A stretch of 64,000 nt of DNA from PNON01 sp964387025 (GTDB lineage Bacteria; Chloroflexota; Anaerolineae; Anaerolineales; Anaerolineaceae), in contig CAYLUZ010000011.1 in the NCBI GenBank assembly GCA_964387025.1, positions 7,513-71,512 of the forward strand, given 5' to 3'. The notes below the pieces were generated by a model, which saw only the letters and a program-made list of their open reading frames with translations, made no database searches and was not told where the DNA came from. How positions within the stretch are numbered: the stretch's first letter is position 1; each line of letters starts with the position of its first letter. Positions 1 through 9,316 of the stretch are shown here, one piece after another. The position numbers and the translations under genes are program-made.

Positions 1-144
1 TAGTTGAAATAAGCTTGAAATACAGATTTTGGGGGATTGAAATTAGAAAGTTGTAAGTCTTACACATGGCAACCATTAATATATACTGATTGCACAAGAC
101 TACTGAAAAAACTAACTAGTAATAGATCTTTAGATCTTTATTTA

Positions 145-3100
145 TTACTGGAGTAAGTGATGATAAAGATCCTGCGTTTGAGGCGATGGCGTTGCACATA
201 TTTCTCGTTCGAGTACTTCCACACAGGATAAATACTGTCTGACTAAACCTGCCCTATTGCCCATAGCTGCATAAATCCTAAAAGCCAATCTATATGAATC
301 TTCTAAAAGATTATCTTCATTAATGGCAAGGTGACAATATTCAAGTGCATTTTCCGTATCCCCTTCATTTAAGAATAATTCCGATAGTTGAAGGAGTGAA
401 GAAATATAGTTCTGATTCAAATTTTCCCGCAGATTATGCACCCAATTTTCTTCAATCTCTGGTAAATATTTTCCCCCATAATTGTTTATTGCCTCTTTTA
501 AGAATGCTCTTTTTTTAGTTGGCTCAGTTTCTCGTGCAGCACAAGCATTATCTCTCAAGAATAATTCCACATCAAATTCATAATCAATCTTATAGTTAAA
601 CCGGTAGAAATCCTGCTCCAGAATTACGCTATCTTTTCCAACTGCTCTACGTAATCTGTAGACAGTATTTTTAAACCTAAACTTTGCATCATCTGGAGAC
701 GCATCTGGCCAAAATACCAAGCATATTTCATCTTTTGTCATTCCTTCAGGATGAGCCATAAGCATAAAAAATAGATCCTTTGCTGCTTGTGTTTGCCAAT
801 CTGAGTTAGCAATAATTTGGTTATTAATACTTACTTGCATCTTTCCCAACGATCGAATAAATATTTTCGGTGGTGCAAATGGAATCCCACGCGAATTCTC
901 TCGTAAGAATTTTCGTACCTTTGGTAAATTATTAGTAAACTCATCAGTTTTCTCGAATAATCGATTCAATTTTTCCTGTAAATACCCAATCTTACAATTT
1001 TGAAGATCTGATAAAAATCTTGAACTTACTGCAATTAATCCCGCTGAATGTAAGTCTTCATCGATAATTGAAATCATTTGTAATAGGTGTTCAATTATTT
1101 TTTCTGGTTGATTAGTTTGTATATATGCCAAAGTTAGGTACAAATGGCTCCTGTCGCATTGAACTTTGTGCCCTTCCTTCTTGAAATATGCACAGGCGTC
1201 CTCTAATAACTGAATGCCATTCGTGATATTTCCATGAATAAGGTCCAGGCCGGCAAATTCCAAGTCGCACAGACTTTTTTCCATTTCTGATCCAGATGAT
1301 CCAATTAATGCTCGAGCTTTCTCAATGCATTTATATCCTTCAGTAGCATTTCCAATTTGGCCTAATAATGATGCCTTTTGTACTAGAATGTAGACCTGTA
1401 AAAAATGTTCCTGCGAATCAGTAGCCAGCTTTAATGCTTTATCGTATCCAATTTGAGCCTGTTCCAGTGCTTGTAACTCCACAAAGATGTCTGAAATTCC
1501 AGTAAAAATAAAAGCTTCCATTCTTGTATACTTCGTCGCTTGAGCATAATTTAATGCCCGGTCAAAAGAAAGGATTGCATTTTCATAGTCCCCCATTAAT
1601 TGGTAAAGTACACCCAGGTTATTTAATAGATTTGCCAGCCAGAATGGGTTTTCTATTTGCTCCCAATATATTAATGCCTTAATATACCAATCCTTTGATG
1701 CAGTATAGTTCCCCAGGTTTTCGTGTACCAGGCCAATCTCCATTTGAATGATAGCTTCATTCTTTTTATCCCCTGCAGACAACATCACTTTTTGGGCTTT
1801 TTCCAACCAATTTAGTGCTTCTTGTAATTTACCTTTGTGAAGATTACACAATCCAATGCAACGCAGAACATCTCCTTTGATCTTGCGCAGATTAAGGTTA
1901 GACATTATGAGTTTATTGCTCTCATTAGCATCACTAATTGCTGCATCCAGATTACCAACCAGCCGATGGTTATTTGCTCGCATAGCGAGTGTTCTGGCTA
2001 AATACTCATTATTTGAACCGGATCCTAGTGCATCGATCGCTTGATCATACAATGTCATCGCATACACTTTATCTCCAAGGATCATTGCAATATAACCTTG
2101 CAATGCAACAATGAAGGGGTGAGCATTGATAAGCTCCGGTTCTAATGCTTCAATCCATGAAGAGACAAGGGCTATCTTTCCATCAAACAGCATTTGCGGA
2201 CCAGCTATTTCTATAAGGGAAATGAGATCTGTGTCTGCATTTAATTTATTGAGTATTGCATAGGCACGATCCCACTCATTTCTTTGAATACAATAAAGGG
2301 CTAATTCATGTTCTATCTTTCTGGATTCCACCGGAAAATCCGTGTAAACACGTGTCTGTAAAAATTCCAGGAACAATGGATGATACCGAATCCAATCACC
2401 TTTTTCTCCTACAGGTAATACAAATAAATTTCCCTTTTGAATGCTATTCATCCAATTTTGCCATGGGACTTGGTCAATGAGCAAAGCCTGACCTAATACT
2501 TTTACACATAAATCCGCATTAAATTCTTCCAAAAGAGAAGACCAAAGTAAAAAAGATCGTAATTCCTGGTTTAATGAATCAATTAAATGTAAGAAATAAC
2601 TTTCCAATCCGAAACTTGAAACACGAGATAATCTTGCAAGTGCAATTTGTTCATCTGTATTCACTTGACTAGAAAGAACAATGCCTGTTATCCAGCCTTC
2701 GGTATGTAGCTGGATCTCTTTTGCGTCGATTAATGAGAGCTTATACGACTTGTTTTGCGAATATAGCCGCTGAATTTCTTCTGGTTGAAATGCCAATTCA
2801 GCAAAACTTATGCCCGCTACCTCAGATCTTGCCACCATAAGAGGTAAAACGGGTATTGATAACAATGCCCTGGAAATTATTACCATGTGGATGTTTTCTT
2901 CCACATCCTTTAATAATCGATTTAAAAAGAAACGTATCGAAGTATTTTCATTTACGAGATGATAATCATCCAGAACAAGAATAAAATGTTCAGTGACGTG
3001 CTCATGTAGATCATTGATAAATACGGTAGCTGAAAAATCGATATCAAATTGACCTTGACCTCCATGTAATATTGCTTGTGTGCTTTGTCCAAAGTTAGGG

Positions 3101-3384
3101 AATTTTACCTGAATTGCAGCAGTTAAATAGGAAATAAATCTTTGTGGACTTTGGTCGATTTTGTCGATCGAATACCAACAAACAGGCATCGAACAGCTTT
3201 CCGCAAAATCGACGAATATTGATGTTTTTCCATATCCAGCCGGAGCAGACACTAACACCAGACGTTTCTCAATAACTTCATTGAGTAGGTCAGTGAGTCT
3301 CGGGCGTGATAATAAATCAGATCGACGGCGAGGAACTGTGACTCTTGATAGTATTATTGTTTGGTCAGTGTCCATATACATCAA
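145..3384 (-). CDS. MalT-like ATPase/TPR transcriptional activator with SARP-type (BTAD) C-terminus
   Basis: A 1079-aa signal-transduction ATPase regulator. A P-loop (APAGYGKTS, about residues 47-55) and a Walker B-like stretch (ILVLDDYH, about 135) define a MalT/STAND-type NTPase. Residues about 420-800 are TPR repeats. The end (about 840-1079) is not a LuxR helix-turn-helix but an OmpR-like winged helix followed by a bacterial transcriptional activation domain, as in SARP regulators. By family, a ligand or partner bound to the TPR region would switch ATP-dependent oligomerisation and DNA binding. It is transcribed divergently from the oxidoreductase/ThuA pair, so it may control them, but no operator is proven. 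Met4 (MDTDQ) is an equally possible start. The ligand is unknown. Confidence 0.9.
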   Translation of the reverse strand: MMYMDTDQTIILSRVTVPRRRSDLLSRPRLTDLLNEVIEKRLVLVSAPAGYGKTSIFVDFAESCSMPVCWYSIDKIDQSPQRFISYLTAAIQVKFPNFGQSTQAILHGGQGQFDIDFSATVFINDLHEHVTEHFILVLDDYHLVNENTSIRFFLNRLLKDVEENIHMVIISRALLSIPVLPLMVARSEVAGISFAELAFQPEEIQRLYSQNKSYKLSLIDAKEIQLHTEGWITGIVLSSQVNTDEQIALARLSRVSSFGLESYFLHLIDSLNQELRSFLLWSSLLEEFNADLCVKVLGQALLIDQVPWQNWMNSIQKGNLFVLPVGEKGDWIRYHPLFLEFLQTRVYTDFPVESRKIEHELALYCIQRNEWDRAYAILNKLNADTDLISLIEIAGPQMLFDGKIALVSSWIEALEPELINAHPFIVALQGYIAMILGDKVYAMTLYDQAIDALGSGSNNEYLARTLAMRANNHRLVGNLDAAISDANESNKLIMSNLNLRKIKGDVLRCIGLCNLHKGKLQEALNWLEKAQKVMLSAGDKKNEAIIQMEIGLVHENLGNYTASKDWYIKALIYWEQIENPFWLANLLNNLGVLYQLMGDYENAILSFDRALNYAQATKYTRMEAFIFTGISDIFVELQALEQAQIGYDKALKLATDSQEHFLQVYILVQKASLLGQIGNATEGYKCIEKARALIGSSGSEMEKSLCDLEFAGLDLIHGNITNGIQLLEDACAYFKKEGHKVQCDRSHLYLTLAYIQTNQPEKIIEHLLQMISIIDEDLHSAGLIAVSSRFLSDLQNCKIGYLQEKLNRLFEKTDEFTNNLPKVRKFLRENSRGIPFAPPKIFIRSLGKMQVSINNQIIANSDWQTQAAKDLFFMLMAHPEGMTKDEICLVFWPDASPDDAKFRFKNTVYRLRRAVGKDSVILEQDFYRFNYKIDYEFDVELFLRDNACAARETEPTKKRAFLKEAINNYGGKYLPEIEENWVHNLRENLNQNYISSLLQLSELFLNEGDTENALEYCHLAINEDNLLEDSYRLAFRIYAAMGNRAGLVRQYLSCVEVLEREICATPSPQTQDLYHHLLQ

Positions 3385-3418
3385 AATTATCCGCTATTAT
3401 TATAACGGAAGGAAATTG

Positions 3419-3484
3419 ATCCATTCACCAAATATTATATATTATATATAGGTTGTTGGATTTTTTATATCCATTCACTATAAT
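3419..3484 (+). promoter_or_regulatory. Promoter with direct repeats upstream of the Gfo/Idh gene
   Basis: TTGGAT (3456-3461), a 17-bp spacer and TATAAT (3479-3484) form a plausible sigma-70 promoter. The sequence ATCCATTCAC occurs at 3419-3428 and again at 3469-3478, 50 bp apart, the second copy overlapping the promoter. This spacing is compatible with cooperative binding of a dimeric regulator, possibly the divergent SARP-like protein. Confidence 0.45.
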
Positions 3485-3523
3485 AACCTCATATTTCGTT
3501 TAATCCATGATGAAAGGATAAGT

Positions 3524-4555
3524 ATGTTAAACATGAGCACTGTTGATAATAAACAACATAAAGTTAAAACTGCAATTATTGGTTGTGGGCTTATGGCACG
3601 GGAACACCTTAATAAAATGTTTTTGCAACAAGACACAACCGAAATTAGCGTTTTATGTGAACCCTCGCTTGATGCTTACGCGGAAACCTGTAATGTTTTT
3701 AAAGCTGCCGGACTTAATCCTCCACCTAATGAGCCAAACCTTGATAGACTTTTATCTACTTATGGTCAATCTCTTGAGGCAGCATTCATTATTACTCCTC
3801 ACGCCATGCACTATAGCCAAACAAAAAAATGCCTGGACGCAGGATTGGATGTTCTCCTGGAAAAGCCAATGGTGATGAATGCCGTTGAAGCGGAAGAATT
3901 GGTGAAAACCCGTAATAATACTGGTAAACTTTTAGTTGTCGCATTTCAAGGAAGCTTATCTCCTCAAATACGTAAGGCAGTCGAAATTCTTAAAGATGGA
4001 TCAATGGGAAAAATGTTGAATATCATTGGTTGGACTTGGCAGAATTGGAAGAGTGAAAAACAAGGTACCTGGAGGATGGATCCAAAATTAGCTGGAGGTG
4101 GATTCTTCTTTGATACTGGTGCACATTTGTTAAATACAGTTGCTGATCTTGGCTTGGAAGACTACGAAGAAGTATGTGCATGGTTGGATAATCGGGAAAC
4201 GCAGGTAGATATAGTTGGTGTTGCTATGGGAAAATTGAAATCAGGTACGATGGTTTCCCTAACTGCCTGTGGAGATGCAAAAGAAAATTGCCTTTCAGAT
4301 ATTAGGATTTATTGTACAAATGGAATTATTAGGACAGGAATGTGGGGAGAACGCCTGGAAATGCAAAAAGGATTTGATGATTTTTACCCGGTACAAGTAC
4401 CCTTATCCCTTGGTGTTTGGCAACAATTCCTACAAGTTCGTACAGGACAGATGGCTAATCCTTCACCACCAGAAATTGGCCTTAGAATGGCCAAACTATG
4501 GGATGCTATCAAAGAATCCTCTCTTCATGGTGGAAAACCAATAAGAATTCACTAA
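3524..4555 (+). CDS. Gfo/Idh/MocA-family NAD(P)-dependent oxidoreductase
   Basis: A 343-aa protein with an N-terminal Rossmann fold (IIGCGLMAREHL, about residues 18-29), then the family's EKPM element (about residue 113), where the lysine is the usual catalytic residue, and a C-terminal dehydrogenase/scaffold domain. Family members oxidise or reduce sugars and cyclitols with NAD(P). An AAAGGA ribosome site at 3513-3518 supports the ATG at 3524. The ThuA-like gene begins about 20 bp downstream, so the two form an operon; Gfo/Idh plus ThuA pairs are typical of 3-keto-sugar metabolism. The substrate cannot be read from the sequence. Confidence 0.9.
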   Translation: MLNMSTVDNKQHKVKTAIIGCGLMAREHLNKMFLQQDTTEISVLCEPSLDAYAETCNVFKAAGLNPPPNEPNLDRLLSTYGQSLEAAFIITPHAMHYSQTKKCLDAGLDVLLEKPMVMNAVEAEELVKTRNNTGKLLVVAFQGSLSPQIRKAVEILKDGSMGKMLNIIGWTWQNWKSEKQGTWRMDPKLAGGGFFFDTGAHLLNTVADLGLEDYEEVCAWLDNRETQVDIVGVAMGKLKSGTMVSLTACGDAKENCLSDIRIYCTNGIIRTGMWGERLEMQKGFDDFYPVQVPLSLGVWQQFLQVRTGQMANPSPPEIGLRMAKLWDAIKESSLHGGKPIRIH

Positions 4556-4577
4556 TACCTGAATATTGGAGATAAAT

Positions 4578-5315
4578 ATGGAACGCATAAATGTTACAGT
4601 GTGGAACGAGGGAATTCATGAGAAACTGCATGAGGAAGTGAAAAATATTTACCCTGATGGTATGCACTCGGTTTTGTGCGACTTCTTAACGAATCAGGGA
4701 TTCAACGTGCGAACAGCGACACTGGATGAGCCTGAAAATGGTTTGCCTGAATCGGTATTGGAAACCACCGATGTCCTGACCTGGTGGGGACATATGGCCC
4801 ATGATCAAGTGAGCGATGAGATTGTGGAACGTATTCGTTGGCGTGTGTTGCATGGAATGGGATTAATTGTCCTTCATTCAGGGCATCATTCAAAAATATT
4901 TAAAAGGCTCATGGGTACTACCTGCAGTTTAAGGTGGCGTGAAGCAGATGAAAGAGTAAGGGTTTGGTTGGTTAACCCTTCCCATCCAATTGCCTCCGGG
5001 CTACCTGAATACTTCGAGATTCCCAATGATGAGATGTATGGAGAGCACTTCGATATTCCAGCTCCAGACGACCTGGTATTTATAAATTGGTACCAGGGTG
5101 GTGAAGTGTTTCGGAGTGGATGTTGCTATCACCGGGGTAATGGGAAAATATTTTATTTTAGTCCCGGGCATGAAACCTTTCCTGTTTATCACCAGAAAGA
5201 AATTCAACGCGTGATCACGAATGCGGTACGATGGGCAGCACCAGTTTCCAGTCCCCCATTTGTGTACAGTGAATCAATAACACTCCATATAGAGAAACCA
5301 TTGGAAAAACTGTAA
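4578..5315 (+). CDS. ThuA-like (trehalose utilisation) domain protein
   Basis: A 245-aa class I glutamine-amidotransferase-fold protein of the ThuA family. It shows the N-terminal beta strand INVTVWNEG, a central GLIVLHSGHHS element (where amidotransferases carry the nucleophile elbow) and a GKIFYFSPGHE segment near the C-terminus. ThuA proteins act with Gfo/Idh oxidoreductases on disaccharides or keto-sugars, and the preceding gene is such an oxidoreductase. The ATG at 4578 is preferred because TTGGAGA lies just upstream; the longer frame from a TTG at 4566 would start inside that ribosome site. The exact reaction is unknown. Confidence 0.85.
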   Translation: MERINVTVWNEGIHEKLHEEVKNIYPDGMHSVLCDFLTNQGFNVRTATLDEPENGLPESVLETTDVLTWWGHMAHDQVSDEIVERIRWRVLHGMGLIVLHSGHHSKIFKRLMGTTCSLRWREADERVRVWLVNPSHPIASGLPEYFEIPNDEMYGEHFDIPAPDDLVFINWYQGGEVFRSGCCYHRGNGKIFYFSPGHETFPVYHQKEIQRVITNAVRWAAPVSSPPFVYSESITLHIEKPLEKL

Positions 5316-5370
5316 TGCTGAATGCTGGTCGGAAATAAGGAATGGATGTAAAACCACCTCATTACCATGA

Positions 5371-5394
5371 AGATCCAACCATTTGGCTGGATCT
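5371..5394 (+). terminator. Possible terminator hairpin after the ThuA gene
   Basis: AGATCCA and TGGATCT form a 7-bp stem, extended by CC/GG after one mismatch. The downstream tract is T-rich but interrupted (GTTGTTTC), so termination efficiency is uncertain. Confidence 0.4.
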
Positions 5395-5579
5395 GTTGTT
5401 TCAAATAGTAATGTAAGTGTGTTCTCGATATGTTTTCAAATTTTCAATAAAATAATATATGATATTTCTATTACTATTTTACTTTTACGAGCATATCACT
5501 AAGGAAATTCCCAATCCAGAACATATAGATCATTAGATATCAATCCACTTTTATTCATTTTTCTAGACTCAATTCCCTA

Positions 5580-5642
5580 TTGACATGCAATAATATATTT
5601 CTATATAATGTAGTTGTAATGACGTCTAACGATGTAACAACA
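5580..5642 (+). promoter_or_regulatory. Sigma-70 promoter and GntR operator (site A)
   Basis: TTGACA (5580-5585), an 18-bp spacer and a perfect TATAAT (5604-5609) precede the operator-like stretch at 5611-5642. This holds the core GTTGTAATGACGTCT and ends in an inverted arm (TAACAAC), so the outer arms GTTGT/ACAAC are a 29-bp-spanning inverted repeat. The same core lies at the same place in two other promoters (12896-12926 and 31501-31532). Its position before the GntR gene suggests autorepression. Confidence 0.8.
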
Positions 5643-5664
5643 ATATTTTTCCGAAAGAAAATAA

Positions 5665-6420
5665 ATGATAAAACCAGTTCGCATTAGTAGCAAGACGCTA
5701 ACAGAAGTGGCTGAACAAGAATTACGCAAAGCGATCATAGGTGGCGAGTACCCTCCTGGCGCGCAATTGCCAAGTGAAGCTGAGCTGATAGACATGCTCG
5801 GGGTTTCCCGGACTACGGTTCGGGAGGCTCTCAGAAGCCTGGAGGAAAGTGGAATTGTATTGCGCCGGCATGGTATTGGTACTTTCGTTTTAGAAAGGCC
5901 GATTATTAACAATTTCGGGATGAATTATGGCATTACCGAAATGATTCAAATGGCGAATATGACTCCCGGAACTCGGGATATGAATATTTCCGACCAAAAA
6001 GCTAATGCTGAGGTTGCCAATCAATTAGGCATCGAGATTGGTACAGAGGTAAAGTGTGTTGAGCGGGTTAGGACAGCAAACAATAAGCCTGTTGTATATT
6101 CAGTGGATTATTTACCTTTGTCGGTCTTTGAAGTAAAAAACATTTTGCCAGAAATGTTAACTAGTTCATCATTATATGAACTCCTTCAATTGGAATTTAA
6201 TATAAATATTGAATATGGAGTAGCCAGGATCTCCCCTATCCTTGCATCCAAGAAGGTAGCAGATAAACTAAATCAACAAAAGGATGCGATTTTGCTTTTT
6301 ATCTCTCAAACAGACTATATGTCCAATGATAAACCTGTTTTATATACACACGAATACAATATTCCCAATGCTTTTAAATATCAATTTTTGCGTAGAAGAC
6401 CCTCTAAAATTCAACTGTAG
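5665..6420 (+). CDS. GntR-family transcriptional regulator with UTRA ligand domain
   Basis: A 251-aa HutC/FarR-type GntR repressor. Residues about 8-75 are the winged helix (LPSEAELIDMLGVSRTTVRE, recognition helix, then the wing GIGTFV). Residues about 95-250 match a UTRA effector-binding domain (ERVRTANNKPVVYSVDYLP). It is the first gene of the importer operon, with only 12 bp to the ABC ATPase gene. A strong promoter with an inverted-repeat element just after the -10 box lies about 25-85 bp upstream, which predicts autorepression relieved by an imported compound or a breakdown product. The same element at two GDPD-linked promoters makes glycerophosphodiester or glycerol-phosphate-like molecules reasonable effector guesses. 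Confidence 0.93.
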   Translation: MIKPVRISSKTLTEVAEQELRKAIIGGEYPPGAQLPSEAELIDMLGVSRTTVREALRSLEESGIVLRRHGIGTFVLERPIINNFGMNYGITEMIQMANMTPGTRDMNISDQKANAEVANQLGIEIGTEVKCVERVRTANNKPVVYSVDYLPLSVFEVKNILPEMLTSSSLYELLQLEFNINIEYGVARISPILASKKVADKLNQQKDAILLFISQTDYMSNDKPVLYTHEYNIPNAFKYQFLRRRPSKIQL

Positions 6421-6432
6421 AAAGCGGGAACA

Positions 6433-7482
6433 ATGTCAGTATTACGAATTGTCAATTTAGTCAAAAAATTTGGAAAAAATATTGTTGTCGATAACTTGAA
6501 CTTGGAAGTACACGACGGTGAGTTCGTTACGTTACTCGGTCCATCGGGTTGTGGAAAAACTACTACTTTAAGAGCATTAGCCGGATTAGTTGAAATTGAT
6601 AGTGGAGAAATATATTTTGATGATCAATTGATGAATGATGTCCCAGCCAATAAAAGGTCTGCATCAATGGTTTTTCAGACGTACGCCTTGTTTCCCCACA
6701 TGACTGTTAAAGATAACGTAGCTTTTGGCTTAAAGATGCAAAAAATTGATAAGAAGGAGCGGGATGAAAGAGCTCTTGCTTCGATTGAATTAATGGGTCT
6801 TCAAGATCTTGCAGATCGTAAACCTGGTCAACTTTCCGGTGGGCAGCAGCAACGTGTTGCTGTTGCCAGAGCTATTGTCACTCAACCAAAATTTCTTCTC
6901 TTTGACGAACCTTTGTCAAATTTAGACCTTAAACTCCGAGAAAGGTTAAGGGTTGAAATTCGTGAACTTCAAAAACGATTAAATATTACATCTGTTTATG
7001 TGACTCATGATCAAGCCGAAGCATTAGTTATTTCGGACAGGATTGCTGTTATGGATAAAGGTCGAATAGTTCAACTGGATGATCCTGCTACCATTTATAA
7101 CCGTCCGTCAAGTGCATTTACAGCTGAATTTATTGGTCAGGCGAATATTTTACACGCGAAGATCCAATCAAAAGATGCAAATTCTGTATATATTGACTCA
7201 CCAATAGGTCTACTAAAAACAAATGAGTTACCGGGCTTTTCTGGTTTGAACGTTCTGGTTTGTTGGCGGCCGGAGGACATGGTTGTCTATACCGATGGCA
7301 TGTCAAACCGGATAGTGGGTAAAGTGCTGAGAAGCATATTTATGGGCAACTTGACTGATGTATTTGTAGAGATTAATAGTACAGTCTTTAGGGTTCAGAT
7401 GGCAGGATTAACGGATTGGAAAACAGGTGATGAAATAATTCTTGGCTTGGCTAGCGATAAAGTCAGGTTGATTGAGGCATAG
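6433..7482 (+). CDS. ABC transporter ATP-binding protein (PotA/UgpC-like)
   Basis: A 349-aa importer ATPase with Walker A (GPSGCGKTT, about residues 36-44), Q-loop (VFQTYALFPHMTV), signature (LSGGQQQRV), Walker B plus D-loop (LLFDEPLSNLD), H-loop (VYVTHDQAE) and a C-terminal TOBE-type domain from about residue 240. It energises the two permeases encoded directly downstream (2-bp gap). The family includes spermidine/putrescine, iron, 2-aminoethylphosphonate and glycerol-phosphate importers. Sharing an operator with GDPD genes, like the E. coli ugpBAEC-ugpQ arrangement, favours a phosphodiester or polyol-phosphate substrate; this is inference. Confidence 0.93.
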   Translation: MSVLRIVNLVKKFGKNIVVDNLNLEVHDGEFVTLLGPSGCGKTTTLRALAGLVEIDSGEIYFDDQLMNDVPANKRSASMVFQTYALFPHMTVKDNVAFGLKMQKIDKKERDERALASIELMGLQDLADRKPGQLSGGQQQRVAVARAIVTQPKFLLFDEPLSNLDLKLRERLRVEIRELQKRLNITSVYVTHDQAEALVISDRIAVMDKGRIVQLDDPATIYNRPSSAFTAEFIGQANILHAKIQSKDANSVYIDSPIGLLKTNELPGFSGLNVLVCWRPEDMVVYTDGMSNRIVGKVLRSIFMGNLTDVFVEINSTVFRVQMAGLTDWKTGDEIILGLASDKVRLIEA

Positions 7483-7484
7483 AA

Positions 7485-8330
7485 ATGACAAAGAAGAATC
7501 ATTCATTTCTTATTTTTCTATTATTAATGCCAGGTGTAGGATTTATTGCTGTAATGCTGGCTGCTTCATTTTTAATGGTTATTTTACAAAGTTTGGGTTT
7601 ATTTAATTTTACTGGGCAAAGCGTATTTGGTTTTCAAAAATGGATCGAAGCCATGAACCGGCAGAACCTGGATTCTTTTATCTATACTTCAAAAATAGCT
7701 TTTTTCAGTTCTTTTGTTTCATTGATAATTGCATATCCATTAGCCCTTCAATTACGTCGGAATTTTTTCGCCAAGAAATATATTAATCTAGTAATTCGCC
7801 TGCCACTTTTCGTGCCTGCCCTGGTAGCTGCCTTTTTAATCCTGAATGCGTTTTCTTATCAGGGAATTGTCAACGAGTTCCTAATGTTCCTGGGCTTAAT
7901 AAAAGAACCATTGCGTATGACCCATGACGATTGGGGGGTAGGTGTTGTTGTAATTCAGGTTTGGAAAAATCTACCTTTTCAGGCACTAATCTTATCTTCT
8001 GCTCTCGCAAGCGTTCAGGACGATATAGAAAGCGCAGCGAAAAATCTAGGTGCGGGAGCTTTCGCAATTTTTCGGGACATCCTTTTTCCTCTTTCCATTT
8101 CTGGCGCATTAACAGCTTTTGTGTTCGTTTTCATCGGCGTTTTTGGCGATTATGCGATCAATCAAACCTCCGGACCCAAATACCCACCTTCCCTAGCCAT
8201 GAGAATGTACAACAATGCACAGCTTTTGAGTGATTGGGGTGCAGCTGCATGTATTGCTGTATTGATAATGGTCGGTTCATTAATATATGCATGGGTGTTC
8301 TCCCGTGTAGCTAAGATTGTTTCAGGATAA
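7485..8330 (+). CDS. ABC transporter permease (PotB-like)
   Basis: A 281-aa integral membrane protein with about six hydrophobic helices. The first is at about residues 7-35. The EAA loop that docks on the ATPase is visible as ESAAKNLGAGAFAIFRDILF near residue 185. It starts 2 bp after the ATPase gene and overlaps or abuts the next permease gene, so it is part of one transporter made of PotB-like and PotC-like halves. Substrate as discussed for the ATPase. Confidence 0.92.
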   Translation: MTKKNHSFLIFLLLMPGVGFIAVMLAASFLMVILQSLGLFNFTGQSVFGFQKWIEAMNRQNLDSFIYTSKIAFFSSFVSLIIAYPLALQLRRNFFAKKYINLVIRLPLFVPALVAAFLILNAFSYQGIVNEFLMFLGLIKEPLRMTHDDWGVGVVVIQVWKNLPFQALILSSALASVQDDIESAAKNLGAGAFAIFRDILFPLSISGALTAFVFVFIGVFGDYAINQTSGPKYPPSLAMRMYNNAQLLSDWGAAACIAVLIMVGSLIYAWVFSRVAKIVSG

Positions 8331-8334
8331 AAAC

Positions 8335-9213
8335 ATGACATCTATAGAAGCTTCAACTCCTCGGAAAAAATTATCAATAATCATGCTTGTCGGGAAATTC
8401 ATTAAGAAATTCGGCATTCCCGTCACCCTTTTGATTGTAAGTATCATCCTTGTCGGTGTTCCATTATTAATGGCTGTCCTTTGGTCTCTGGTGAATCCGG
8501 ATTATCCCTGGTCTTATCCAGCTGTTTTTCCAACACATTTATCCCTCTTTCAGTGGAACAATGTATTTAAATTCTCAGATATTGTCAAAGCTATGATTAC
8601 CAGTTATTCGTTAGCCCCCGTAGTTACACTTCTTTCCTTCATATTAGCTCTACCAACAGCTTATGTAATTGGCACGTATAATTTTCCTGGTAAAGAATTT
8701 ACACGAATTATTATCCTGCTTCCAATAATTCTACCGGGAATGGTGGTAGCCTTATTCTTGAGTCGTGTTTTTGGTTTCATTGGTTTATCCCAAACCTATT
8801 TTGGTCTTGTTCTTGGACATACATTAATGACCATTCCATTTATGCTGAGATTGCTCTCAACTAGCTTTGAAGCAATTCCAAAAGACGTTCCTGATGCAGC
8901 AGCAAATTTAGGAGCAAATACTTATTGGAAATTTAGAGATGTTTATATCCCCATGATATTACCGGGAATATTCGCTGGAGCAATTTTCACCTTTATTAAT
9001 AGCCTTGAAGAATTTGCACTTACTTTTGTCATTGGCACACCTACATTTACTACTATACCGATTGTTCTATTCTCATATCTTGGTTATAAGTTCGTCCGTA
9101 CAAATGCGGCAGTTATTGCAATTATATTACTCGTTCCAAATGCAACCCTACTGTTCATTGCCGACCGATTCTTAAAAACAGATTTCTTATCAACAGCTTA
9201 TGGAAAGTTATAG
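8335..9213 (+). CDS. ABC transporter permease (PotC-like)
   Basis: A 292-aa permease with about six membrane helices and an EAA loop (DAAANLGANTYWKFRDVYIP, about residues 190-210). The ATG at 8335 is preferred over a TTG at 8317 that would overlap the previous gene by 14 bp. It forms the heterodimeric channel with the preceding permease. The binding-protein gene follows about 100 bp later; that spacer has its own ribosome site but no clear promoter. Confidence 0.9.
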   Translation: MTSIEASTPRKKLSIIMLVGKFIKKFGIPVTLLIVSIILVGVPLLMAVLWSLVNPDYPWSYPAVFPTHLSLFQWNNVFKFSDIVKAMITSYSLAPVVTLLSFILALPTAYVIGTYNFPGKEFTRIIILLPIILPGMVVALFLSRVFGFIGLSQTYFGLVLGHTLMTIPFMLRLLSTSFEAIPKDVPDAAANLGANTYWKFRDVYIPMILPGIFAGAIFTFINSLEEFALTFVIGTPTFTTIPIVLFSYLGYKFVRTNAAVIAIILLVPNATLLFIADRFLKTDFLSTAYGKL

Positions 9214-9316
9214 AGAGGAGGTGATTTCGAAAGGAAAATTTTACTTATACTGGGAACCAAAACTCGAACTACACCCAGCCATAAATCAAATTCTATTACT
9301 TATAAGGAGAAGAAAC

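Larger units (their letters stand above)
5316..5664. other. Intergenic region: hairpin plus GntR-operon promoter
   Basis: This 349-bp gap has no credible coding sequence. It contains a stem-loop shortly after the ThuA gene and the promoter/operator of the GntR operon near its right end; the middle is AT-rich with nothing else recognised. Confidence 0.6.
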
